Source: Hyphomicrobium sp. ghe19
GTDB lineage: Bacteria; Pseudomonadota; Alphaproteobacteria; Rhizobiales; Hyphomicrobiaceae
Direction: 5' to 3'
Assembly (NCBI RefSeq): GCF_902712875.1
Contig: NZ_LR743509.1
Location: 1,116,001 to 1,180,000 of the forward strand
DNA: 64,000 nt
Both the position numbers and the translations under genes were made by a program. The notes beneath the pieces are model-generated. The model ran no database searches. It was given only the letters and a program-made list of their open reading frames with translations, and was not told where the DNA came from. This document shows, piece by piece, positions 28,772 through 36,049 of the stretch (position 1 is the first letter of the stretch; each line of letters starts with the position of its first letter).

Positions 28772-30321
28772 TGACGGGCGTCGCCGCGACAGCACCCACA
28801 CCGCTGACGGGTTCGATGCGTACCCTCGTAACTGTTTGCGTGATGATCGCGGCGCTAATGGAGGCGCTGGATTCGACGATCGCCAACGTTGCGCTGCCGT
28901 ACATGAAGGGCAGTCTTGCGACGACCGAATATCAGATCGAATGGGTGCTTACCTCCTACATCGTCGCGGCTGCGATCATGACCCCGGCGACGGGTTGGCT
29001 CGACGCGCGTTTCGGCCGCCGCCCGGTGTTTCTCACCTGTATCGCAGGCTTCATCATTTTCTCGATGCTGTGCGGGACCGCCACCAACATCAGCGAGATG
29101 GTCAGTTACCGTTTGCTGCAAGGCGTGTTCGGTGCGCCGCTCGTACCGCTGTCTCAGGCTGTTCTGCTCGACAGCTATCCGCTCTCTCAGCGGGGACAGG
29201 CGATGGCGATTTTCGGCGTCGGCGTGATGCTCGGGCCGATCCTTGGTCCGACGCTCGGTGGCTGGCTGACCCAGAATTACAACTGGCGCTGGGTGTTTTA
29301 CGTCAACGTGCCGTTCGGAATCCTGACGTTTGTGCTGAGTTGGTTCTTTCTGGCCGAGAGGGACAAGATGCCCTCCGCAAAGCTCGATTGGATGGGCTTT
29401 GGAACGCTAGGCCTCGGGATCGGTGCGCTGCAGCTTTTCCTCGACCGTGGCCAGCAGCTGGACTGGTTTTCGTCGACGGAAATCAAAATCGAATTCGCCC
29501 TCGCCATTCTCGGCTTCTATCTCTTCATCGTCCACACGGCGACGGCGCGAAAAGCGTTCCTCGACGGCCGATTGTTCGTCGACCGCAATTTCGTGATGGG
29601 GAATGTGTTGATTTTCATCGTCGGCGCGGTGCTGTTCGCGACGCTGTCGCTGCTCTCGCCCTACCTCGAAAATCTGTTGAACTATCCGGTGTTGACGGCC
29701 GGATTGGTGCTTGCGCCACGGGGCCTCGGCACAATGGTGGCGATGGTGTTGGTTGGACGGCTGATGACCGTCGTGGACAGCAAATATCTGCTGCTCGCCG
29801 GCCTGGCCATGACCGCCCTCTCGCTCTATCAGATGAGCCAGTTCACCGCGGATATCTCGCAAGCGGCGATCGTCAAGACCGGGATCATCCAGGGGTTCGG
29901 TCTCGGCTTCGTCTTCGTGCCCCTGAGTACGGTGGCTTTCGCGACGTTGCCGGATGCGCTCAACGCGCAAGGGACCGGTTTCTTCAACCTGATGCGCAAT
30001 GTCGGATCGAGTGTCGGCATCTCGGTGACGTCATTTCTGTTGACCCGAAATTCGGACATCATGCATTCGGACCTCGCGGGTCACATCTCTCCTTACAGCC
30101 GCGGCGTTCAAGATCTGGGTTCGGTCATCGATCTGCATACTGAGAAGGGCAAAGCGATCGTCAATGAGCTGGTCAACGCTCAGGCGCAGAACATCGGTTA
30201 TGAAGATAATTTCCGGCTCATGATGTACCTGGCCATCCTGTCGATGCCGCTCGTGTTCCTGCTGCGCCATACGAAGCCTGTGAAGGCGCATCCCGCTGGG
30301 GCCCAGGAGCGCGCGACGTGA
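28771..30321 (+). CDS. DHA2-family (EmrB-type) drug efflux transporter
   Basis: A 516-residue, 14-segment MFS antiporter. Features are LMEALDSTIANVALPYM in TM1, GWLDARFGRRPVF in the loop 2-3, and the motif C-like MLGPILGPTLGGWL in TM5. Overlaps the adaptor gene by one base, so the two are co-transcribed. Probably exports hydrophobic toxic compounds across both membranes. No linked repressor is seen. Confidence 0.9.
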   Translation: MTGVAATAPTPLTGSMRTLVTVCVMIAALMEALDSTIANVALPYMKGSLATTEYQIEWVLTSYIVAAAIMTPATGWLDARFGRRPVFLTCIAGFIIFSMLCGTATNISEMVSYRLLQGVFGAPLVPLSQAVLLDSYPLSQRGQAMAIFGVGVMLGPILGPTLGGWLTQNYNWRWVFYVNVPFGILTFVLSWFFLAERDKMPSAKLDWMGFGTLGLGIGALQLFLDRGQQLDWFSSTEIKIEFALAILGFYLFIVHTATARKAFLDGRLFVDRNFVMGNVLIFIVGAVLFATLSLLSPYLENLLNYPVLTAGLVLAPRGLGTMVAMVLVGRLMTVVDSKYLLLAGLAMTALSLYQMSQFTADISQAAIVKTGIIQGFGLGFVFVPLSTVAFATLPDALNAQGTGFFNLMRNVGSSVGISVTSFLLTRNSDIMHSDLAGHISPYSRGVQDLGSVIDLHTEKGKAIVNELVNAQAQNIGYEDNFRLMMYLAILSMPLVFLLRHTKPVKAHPAGAQERAT

Positions 30322-30340
30322 CGCGCCCGCCAGCCAATCG

Positions 30341-30733
30341 TCACCACTCGTCTTTTTGCGGCAAGCCGTCGGTGATGTCGTAGTAGTCGGATTTCGACGC
30401 GACGAAGATGTGCCCGCCGATCTTGAGGTCCGTCGGTTGGTCGAGTGTTCCGGCTGTGATGTAGATGTCGGGGGCATCCGTTTGCTTCCAGAACAGATTG
30501 CTGCCGCAGAGTGCGCAGAAGCCCCTGTTGCCCGTCTCGGACGATTGAAACCAGCGCAGGCCTTCGTCGGACAACATCGCAACGTTGCCGGCCGCGGTGC
30601 TCGTCATTGCCGCAAAGTTACCGCTCGTTTTGGCGCATTGCGAGCAGTGGCATGCCAGAATGGGACTGAGCGTACCGTTGACTTCAAAACGCACGCTTTT
30701 ACAGAGGCAACCGCCGCTTTTCTTTGTTGTCAT
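30341..30733 (-). CDS. GFA/CENP-V domain protein
   Basis: A 130-residue zinc protein of the glutathione-dependent formaldehyde-activating (GFA) family. The Cys pattern is C9/C11, C28-H-C30-S-Q-C33 and C73-A-L-C76, with the family's GNRGFCALCGSNLFW motif. True GFA binds glutathione and formaldehyde; most family members have unknown substrates. In a possible methylotroph a formaldehyde link would be attractive but is inference. Convergent with the efflux operon. Confidence 0.85.
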   Translation of the reverse strand: MTTKKSGGCLCKSVRFEVNGTLSPILACHCSQCAKTSGNFAAMTSTAAGNVAMLSDEGLRWFQSSETGNRGFCALCGSNLFWKQTDAPDIYITAGTLDQPTDLKIGGHIFVASKSDYYDITDGLPQKDEW

Positions 30734-31226
30734 CGTTGTCGTCTTTCGTTGTTGATTTCAGTCCTGACGCCAATGCGACTGCATAACAGAGGAAATATGC
30801 GGGGGCGATATTGTGATCGATTTCCGCTTTGTGACGGGTTGACGACAAGAGCTTTGAGGCACACATTTGTAGTGTGACGGTGCTGCTTTCGCTGACCGTT
30901 CCGGTAAATGCGTCTCGGCCGATGGGCCGATGAGCTGCGGTTTGGAAGGCGAGCCGTGTCTGTTCGTGAGCGCGTAAGGGCCCCGAACTGACACGGTAGG
31001 TAGCAGGCGTGACGGCGCAATCTTGCGAGGAGAGGAGATGACTCCACCGGGTTATCAGACGAGACCTCGAGGACGTTCGCGAGGTCAGCAGCTAAGGTGA
31101 GCGCTCTCGAGAACTTGGCCGCGCTTGGCTGGGCTGTTTCCACAACAATTTGGATTATTCGTGAGGGCGGCGAAACCGCATCCTCAATCAAGGTCCGGTT
31201 ATAATCTGGGCCATCCATCGAAGGTT

Positions 31227-31268
31227 AGAACCCCGCGCGTGATCCGAGGATCCGGCGGGGTTTTATTT
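31227..31268 (+). terminator. Terminator-like hairpin without an obvious upstream gene
   Basis: AGAACCCCGC ... GCGGGGTTTT with an internal GGATCC-type hairpin, followed by ATTTTTG. A plus-strand transcript ending here would come from the gap at 30.73-31.2 kb. Confidence 0.65.
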
Positions 31269-31300
31269 TTGTTGATCGCGCGTGGTGAGCTTGTTTGTTT

Positions 31301-31343
31301 GCGCATGGCGACTCCCCTCCGGGGAGCCGGCCGCCATGCGCGG
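31301..31343 (+). repeat. REP-like palindromic element, copy 3
   Basis: Outer stem GCGCATGGC / GCCATGCGC around inner hairpin GACTCCCCTCCGGGGAGCC plus GGCC. A further GAGTCGCCACGCGCAAAC at 31355-31372 can pair with the left arm, giving an alternative larger fold. Confidence 0.8.
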
Positions 31344-31375
31344 GATGTTTTCGCGAGTCGCCACGCGCAAACAAA

Positions 31376-31744
31376 TTAGTCTTTATGATTGGTGATCGCG
31401 GCGAACGTCGGGTCGTTCTGGCAGCGGCGCTCGTGCATCAGGAAATCGTAATATCCGCAGCGGCCGTGGCCCGGATAATCGCGGCAAGCGGCTGGTCGCG
31501 CCTTATAGATCGTGCAGCGGCGTTCCTTGGTGTCGAAGAACTGGCAGATGCGGCCGTAGATTTTATCGCCCTTGCGACGCATCAGATATTTGTGGCCGTG
31601 GCCTTCGCGCGTGAAGCGCCGTTTCGCTGTTTCGTATTTCAGCGTGAAATGCTTGGCGAGGCGTTCGACGTCGCGCTTGTTCAGCGCGATAACCGGATAC
31701 GAACAGCAATATCCCGGACAGTTGAGGCAATTGTAGTGAGCCAT
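31376..31744 (-). CDS. YkgJ-type CxxCxxxCC zinc/iron-chelating protein
   Basis: A 122-residue cytosolic protein with the N-terminal metal cluster C6-LN-C9-PGY-C13-C14 and later Cys (ICQFF, RCTIY, AACRDYPGHGRC), as in the YkgJ-like family annotated as metal chelating. Function of the family is not established. It is divergent from ssb; the LexA box lies in the shared upstream region. Confidence 0.85.
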   Translation of the reverse strand: MAHYNCLNCPGYCCSYPVIALNKRDVERLAKHFTLKYETAKRRFTREGHGHKYLMRRKGDKIYGRICQFFDTKERRCTIYKARPAACRDYPGHGRCGYYDFLMHERRCQNDPTFAAITNHKD

Positions 31745-31938
31745 TTGCGGCGTGGTGCTCCGAGGGCGCGCGCTCGCGCTATTATCTACAACGGCCTAGA
31801 CGATGCTGCATGTCAGTCAAGAAGACATTCCGGGCACCGCAACACAATTTGGCAGCGGGGGCGCGGGGTGAGGATTCGCAGTGTCACTGTGAGGCTCTGC
31901 ACGACCCCACTTGCGGGGATGGGGCGGTTTCCTATATA

Positions 31939-31953
31939 GAACAATTGGAGAAC
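31939..31953 (+). promoter_or_regulatory. LexA (SOS) box, GAAC-N7-GAAC
   Basis: GAACAATTGGAGAAC, an exact match to the direct-repeat operator of alphaproteobacterial LexA (GTTC-N7-GTTC on the other strand). It sits beside an AT-rich CCTATATAG that could be a -10 element, 240 bp upstream of ssb and about 195 bp upstream of the divergent YkgJ-type gene. ssb is a known LexA target in this class. Confidence 0.75.
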
Positions 31954-32192
31954 GAGCCGCTGTTTGATGGGCGTCCAGACTTCAGACGCTAAGGCCGTGG
32001 ACAACGGTAAATGATTGGAAGAACGCCGGTCGACGAGCCTTTAATGTCGGCGGAGAGATTCCGCTTCCTTGAGCGGCGTGTCGATGCAACTCAATTGGTG
32101 CTGGCGTGTAGAAACTCCGTCGGCGCTGCGGTCTGGCGGCCATCGCGTTTGCGGTCTGGCGGTCGTCGCATTTTATTTAAGGAGACGAACGA

Positions 32193-32714
32193 ATGGCAGG
32201 GTCGGTCAATAAGGTCATTCTGGTTGGCAATGTCGGCAAGGACCCTGAGATCCGCCGCACGCAAGACGGCCGCCCGATCGCCAACTTGAGCATCGCGACG
32301 AGCGATACGTGGCGCGACAAGGCAACCGGCGAACGCAAGGAAAAGACCGAGTGGCATCGCGTCGTCGTTTTCAGCGAGCCGCTTTGCAAGGTCATCGAGC
32401 AGTACGTCAAGAAGGGCGCGAAGCTCTACATCGAGGGCGCGCTGCAGACGCGCAAGTGGACCGATCAAAGCGGCGCCGAGAAGTATTCGACGGAAGTCGT
32501 CATTCAGGGCTTCAACGGCGCGCTGACGATGCTTGATGGCGCCGGTGGTGGCCGTGGCGCATCGGTCGGGATGCAGGAGAGCGGCGCTGATTACGGTAAC
32601 GACGGCGGCTTCGGCTCGTCGAGCTCAGGCGGTGGCGAGACACGTCGCGTCGCCAAGACCGGCGCTCCGAAGGGCGGCTTCGACAAGGCAATCGACGACG
32701 AGATTCCGTTTTAA
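32193..32714 (+). CDS. ssb: Single-stranded DNA-binding protein
   Basis: A 173-residue SSB. The OB-fold covers residues 1-110 ([51 protein letters not shown]). A Gly/Ser-rich linker follows, then the acidic tip DDEIPF that recruits repair partners. It protects ssDNA in replication and repair. AAGGAG precedes the ATG. The LexA box upstream suggests SOS induction. Confidence 0.97.
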   Translation: MAGSVNKVILVGNVGKDPEIRRTQDGRPIANLSIATSDTWRDKATGERKEKTEWHRVVVFSEPLCKVIEQYVKKGAKLYIEGALQTRKWTDQSGAEKYSTEVVIQGFNGALTMLDGAGGGRGASVGMQESGADYGNDGGFGSSSSGGGETRRVAKTGAPKGGFDKAIDDEIPF

Positions 32715-32718
32715 GTTT

Positions 32719-32762
32719 GCACTTGGCGACTCCCCTCCGGGGAGCCGGCCGCCAAGTGCGGA
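32719..32762 (+). repeat. REP-like palindromic element, copy 4
   Basis: Outer stem GCACTTGGC / GCCAAGTGC, inner hairpin GACTCCCCTCCGGGGAGCC. It begins five bases after the ssb stop codon, so it may also work as the ssb transcript end. Confidence 0.8.
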
Positions 32763-32773
32763 AGTTTGAGTTT

Positions 32774-32818
32774 GCGCGTGGCGACTCCCTGAAGGGAGCC
32801 CTGCCGCCACGCGCGCGG
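32774..32818 (+). repeat. REP-like palindromic element, copy 5
   Basis: Outer stem GCGCGTGGC / GCCACGCGC, inner hairpin GACTCCCTGAAGGGAGCCC. In tandem with copy 4, with GTTTG preceding both. Confidence 0.8.
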
Positions 32819-32999
32819 CTTGGCGCGGCGTGGATGAGCCGATCATCACGCGGGTTTGTTTGTCACGCGGGTGTGTTTTGAATTGGCGCCTGCGCGGGTG
32901 TTTAGTCGCCGCCGTATTCAATTCCCTGCGGCGCCGCCGCGATGGGCGAAGGTTTCGGACAGAGGGACAGTCGTTGGCGGAATCGCAGCGTTCTGCGTA

Positions 33000-33983
33000 T
33001 TAGTGGGCGGCGCTGCCAACGACTTGGACATGAGACGCGTTCTTGCTCGCTGCGAAAGTCTGCTCCGACTGCACCTCGATGTAGAGATTATGCACGTCCG
33101 GGTAGCTTGATTTGATCGCCGTCCGCAGTCGCGCCGTCACGTCCTCGACCGTCCTCGCGCTTACCCAATCATCGAAATCGACGCTCGCCGTCACCAGGAT
33201 GTCCTGGGGTGCGAGGTGCATCGTCCGAATCTCGTTGATCTTACGGATCGGTTTGCCGGGTCCCGTTTCCGTTTCGATGATTTCGCGTATGCCGGTTTGA
33301 ACGGGGCGGGATGCCGCTTCGCCGACGATGAGCGAGCGGATTTCGCTCGACATGAAGATCGCGACGCAGGCGAGCACGCAACCGATCAAGATCGAGGCGA
33401 CGCCATCGGCCCAATCGTAGCCGCCGAGATGCGCCGCCATTGTTCCGAGAAGCGCAATCGTCAAGCCGATCATCGCTGCCAGGTCTTCGAGCACGATCGC
33501 GAAGAGCGTCGGGTCTTTCGAGGCTCGCAGCGCCACAACGAAGCCCTGTCCGGATGACCGGCGTCTCTTATTGAATTCACCGACAGCCTTCACGGTCGAA
33601 TAGCCTTCGAGCAGCATCGCAACGACGAGCACGGCGTAAAGGATGAAAACGTTCTGGAGCGGATGCGGGTGGAGGACTTTATCGACGCCTTCGTAGATCG
33701 CGACCCCGGCGCCAAGAGAGAAGAGCACCATCGCGACGATGAAGCTCCAGAAGTAGATTTCCTTGCCGTGGCCGAAGGGATGCTGCGCATCCGGCGGCAG
33801 CTTTGCGCGGTTGATGCCGAGAAGCAGGAGGAGCTGGTTCGAGGTATCGACGACGGAGTGGATCGCTTCCGAGAGCATCGCCGAGGACTGCGTCCAGGCA
33901 GCTGCCAGGAACTTCGCGATCGCAATGCCGAGATTGCACGCGAACGCGACGAAAATAACGCCTTTCGATCCGCCTGCTTCCAC
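33000..33983 (-). CDS. Cation diffusion facilitator (CDF) transporter
   Basis: A 327-residue inner-membrane exporter with about six helices: FACNLGIAIAKFLAAAWTQS, the metal-site S/H/D pattern SEAIHSVVDTSNQ, then HPFGHGKEIYFWSF, and a second site region LEDLAAMIGL. A cytoplasmic ferredoxin-like C-terminal domain (about 230-315) follows. It belongs to the SLC30A9/MMT-like branch and exports divalent metal, probably zinc, iron or manganese. GTG start at 33983. Confidence 0.88.
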   Translation of the reverse strand: MEAGGSKGVIFVAFACNLGIAIAKFLAAAWTQSSAMLSEAIHSVVDTSNQLLLLLGINRAKLPPDAQHPFGHGKEIYFWSFIVAMVLFSLGAGVAIYEGVDKVLHPHPLQNVFILYAVLVVAMLLEGYSTVKAVGEFNKRRRSSGQGFVVALRASKDPTLFAIVLEDLAAMIGLTIALLGTMAAHLGGYDWADGVASILIGCVLACVAIFMSSEIRSLIVGEAASRPVQTGIREIIETETGPGKPIRKINEIRTMHLAPQDILVTASVDFDDWVSARTVEDVTARLRTAIKSSYPDVHNLYIEVQSEQTFAASKNASHVQVVGSAAH

Positions 33984-34080
33984 TCTTTTCGGTCTCCTCG
34001 TTTTTGAGCCCTATCCCATCCCTAGCTGAAAGGCGGCTGGAGCGTCCAGGCCGTTCAAACGCATGCGTCGTGCACGCACA

Positions 34081-34110
34081 AAAAAGAGGCCCGGATTTCT
34101 CCAGGCCTCA
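34081..34110 (-). terminator. Rho-independent terminator of ompW
   Basis: On the minus strand GAGGCCTGGAGAAATCCGGGCCTC followed by TTTTTT, 32 bp after the stop of the OmpW-like gene. Confidence 0.85.
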
Positions 34111-34142
34111 AGGCGAGCGATCGCGCGGTCGGCGCGCGAGCG

Positions 34143-34823
34143 CTATTTGAGCGGGGCAGGGGCTGCCCGAGAGCCGAGGAGGTCCGCCAAGTTGAAGCGG
34201 TAGCCGACGCCGACGGATACGATGAGCGGGTCGACGGTGACGTCGGCCTTGACGGCGGTGTCTTTCCACGACGCATCCGTATCGAGCCAGACTTTCTTGA
34301 TGTCGGCGTTGAGGTACCAGCCCCGGCCGATTTCGACGTCGATGCCGCCTTGCAGGGCAAAACCCCAGGAATCGTCGAGGCTGATTTTGGCGCCGCCAAG
34401 ATCACTTCGGCCGCCGTCGAAGTAGTGGATGTACTGAACGCCCGCGCCGACGTAGGGCTTGAGGCCGCCGATGGGATCGAAATGATATTGGAGCGTCAGG
34501 ATCGGCGGGAAGACCCAGAAGCTGCCGAGGTCTGCACCTTTGAGATTGCCTTCGCCCTTAGCGTCGAAGCGCCCAAAGCAGCAAAAGAGTTCGGCAGCGA
34601 CGTTTTTCGTGAAGAAGTGGGTGAGCGTCAGGGTCGGTATCCACTCGGTGCTGACGTGGGCATCTGCACCCGGATCTATATTGACCTTCGCACTCGAGTC
34701 CGGCGCGACGAGCGTACCTTGAACGCGCACCAGCGTGTCGCCGCTATAGTCGCCGGCGTTTGCCTTGGCGACGTTCAGCGATAGCCCTAGCGCCAGAAGT
34801 ACAACTATTCCCACTCTTCGCAT
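34143..34823 (-). CDS. OmpW-family outer-membrane beta-barrel protein
   Basis: A 226-residue protein from the ATG at 34823 (frame open upstream, but the signal peptide MRRVGIVVLLALGLSLNVAK begins here). The mature protein shows OmpW features: LVRVQGTLVAPDSSAKV, EWIPTLTLTHFFTKNVAAEL, PPILTLQYHF, LKPYVGAGVQYIHYF and a C-terminal VGYRFNL strand. OmpW forms an eight-stranded barrel with a hydrophobic channel. A perfect FNR-type site lies 180 bp upstream; ompW of E. coli is FNR-controlled. Confidence 0.85.
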   Translation of the reverse strand: MRRVGIVVLLALGLSLNVAKANAGDYSGDTLVRVQGTLVAPDSSAKVNIDPGADAHVSTEWIPTLTLTHFFTKNVAAELFCCFGRFDAKGEGNLKGADLGSFWVFPPILTLQYHFDPIGGLKPYVGAGVQYIHYFDGGRSDLGGAKISLDDSWGFALQGGIDVEIGRGWYLNADIKKVWLDTDASWKDTAVKADVTVDPLIVSVGVGYRFNLADLLGSRAAPAPLK

Positions 34824-35002
34824 CCGTCGGCTCCCCTCAGAGTTCCTGCTGTCCCGCCGAGACATTTGTCGACTCAACGGTCTCTTTGGGAGTTATCGGT
34901 GCGTCGCTGCAGGGCGCACAGAGGCCTTGGACGCTGTCTTCTGACCGGCGTCAGATCGATGCCGCGATCTCGATGTCTGTGACACGCGCGACACGGCATT
35001 TA

Positions 35003-35016
35003 TTGATTCACATCAA
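35003..35016. promoter_or_regulatory. Perfect FNR/FixK-type operator
   Basis: TTGAT-TCAC-ATCAA, matching TTGAT-N4-ATCAA exactly. It lies between the ompW-like gene (start 34823, minus) and the Crp/Fnr regulator (start 35085, plus), 69 bp from the latter. Likely oxygen-responsive control of one or both genes, perhaps by autoregulation. Confidence 0.75.
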
Positions 35017-35084
35017 ATGCCGCTCCGCTCGTCCGGTCGATAACGGCCAATCAAGAAGCCGAACGCCCCGGAGTAGATAGCTGC

Positions 35085-35837
35085 ATGTCCATGATGGCCT
35101 ACAACTCCGCCTTGAGAAGCGGTGAACGCGCCGGCGAGCGCGTCAGAGCCGATGCGGATCTAATGCCATTGATGAGACTTCAAGGGCGCGCGCAGTTCGT
35201 GCGCCTTGGCAATTGCTGCGCGCTTGCGGCGCTTGGCAGCGGCTTCGTCTACGTCGTCGCCAAAGGCGTGGTCGGAATCGAATGCGCGGTTGTTTCCGGC
35301 GTTCGCGTCATCACTGCGCTGCTCTATCCCGGTGACGTCGTCGTTCCCGAACTTCAGGCGCCGCTGCCCGGGCTTGCGCTGAAGTCGCAACGGTCAGCCG
35401 AATTCTGGAAGATCACGACGACGGCGTTTGCCGAAGAATCGATCGGCGACAACCGGCTCTGGCAGACGATCTTTCTGCGTCTCAACGCTCAGAATGCCCG
35501 ACAGCAGATGCACGCGGCGGCGATGGCGGCGCTGAATTCGGAAGAGAGGGTAGCGGCATTCCTCGTGGAGAGCGGAACCCGGCTCGGAATTCCGTCCGGC
35601 CGGTCGATCTCATTCGAGCTGCCGCTGTCGCGCTACAGCATCGCCGATTATCTTTCGCTCAATGCCGATACGGTTTCGCGCACATTCTCGGCGCTCGCCG
35701 CAGCGAAGATCATCGAGCGTCGAGGCCGCTTCCAAATATCAGTGCGCGACTGGTCGGCGCTCGCCGCAAAATGTCCGCTCAGCGAAGCGATCATCAAGTT
35801 GCACGAAGCGGGAAAGCCGGTGCTCACTACTCGGTGA
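35085..35837 (+). CDS. Crp/Fnr family transcription regulator
   Basis: A 250-residue regulator with an N-terminal cyclic-nucleotide-binding-like beta-roll (about 25-130), a dimer helix (about 135-165) and a C-terminal winged helix (LPLSRYSIADYLSLNADTVS, RTFSALAAAKIIERRG), typical of FnrN/FixK-type members. An N-terminal four-Cys [4Fe-4S] motif as in FNR is not seen; only a CC pair near residue 44 and later single Cys. So direct oxygen sensing by a cluster is unlikely and a FixK-like role is more plausible. Confidence 0.85.
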   Translation: MSMMAYNSALRSGERAGERVRADADLMPLMRLQGRAQFVRLGNCCALAALGSGFVYVVAKGVVGIECAVVSGVRVITALLYPGDVVVPELQAPLPGLALKSQRSAEFWKITTTAFAEESIGDNRLWQTIFLRLNAQNARQQMHAAAMAALNSEERVAAFLVESGTRLGIPSGRSISFELPLSRYSIADYLSLNADTVSRTFSALAAAKIIERRGRFQISVRDWSALAAKCPLSEAIIKLHEAGKPVLTTR

Positions 35838-35895
35838 CGGACAAATTCTTCGTTTCGGCTCACGCTTATGCCCGAGGCAGTAAAACTCTCACACC

Positions 35896-35986
35896 ACGTC
35901 ATCCCCGCCAAGGCGGGGATCCGTCCAAACAGAAGTTCTTCGCAAATTTCAGGCTTGGATAGATCCCGGCCTACGCCGGGATGACG
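35896..35986. repeat. GTCATCCC-type palindromic repeat
   Basis: ACGTCATCCCCGCCAAGGCG / GGGAT (hairpin 35901-35920) and ATCCCGGCCTACGCCGGGAT (35963-35982) followed by GACGT; the outer ends can pair. A further GGGATGACG lies near 36025. This class of dispersed palindromes is common between genes in alphaproteobacteria. It lies between the Crp/Fnr gene and gyrA. Confidence 0.75.
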
Positions 35987-36049
35987 TTGATACAGATGAA
36001 CTCCGCCTTCGCCGAGCTCTACGGGATGACGTCAGAGTGATGGTGAATT

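Larger units (their letters stand above)
30734..31375. other. 640-bp gap with transcript-like features
   Basis: No long gene is supported. On the plus strand there is a strong ribosome site (GAGGAGAGGAG) directly before an ATG at 31038, giving a 20-residue peptide MTPPGYQTRPRGRSRGQQLR that stops at 31100. A terminator-like hairpin follows at 31227-31268 and a REP-like element at 31301. It may be a leader peptide or small RNA gene. No similarity to tmRNA, RNase P RNA or SRP RNA was recognised. Confidence 0.4.

Noticed and set aside
30985..31268. Candidate tmRNA, SRP RNA or RNase P RNA
   Set aside because: None of the conserved sequences of these RNAs (tag reading frame ending in Ala-Ala, apical GGAAGCA type loop, RNase P core) could be found.
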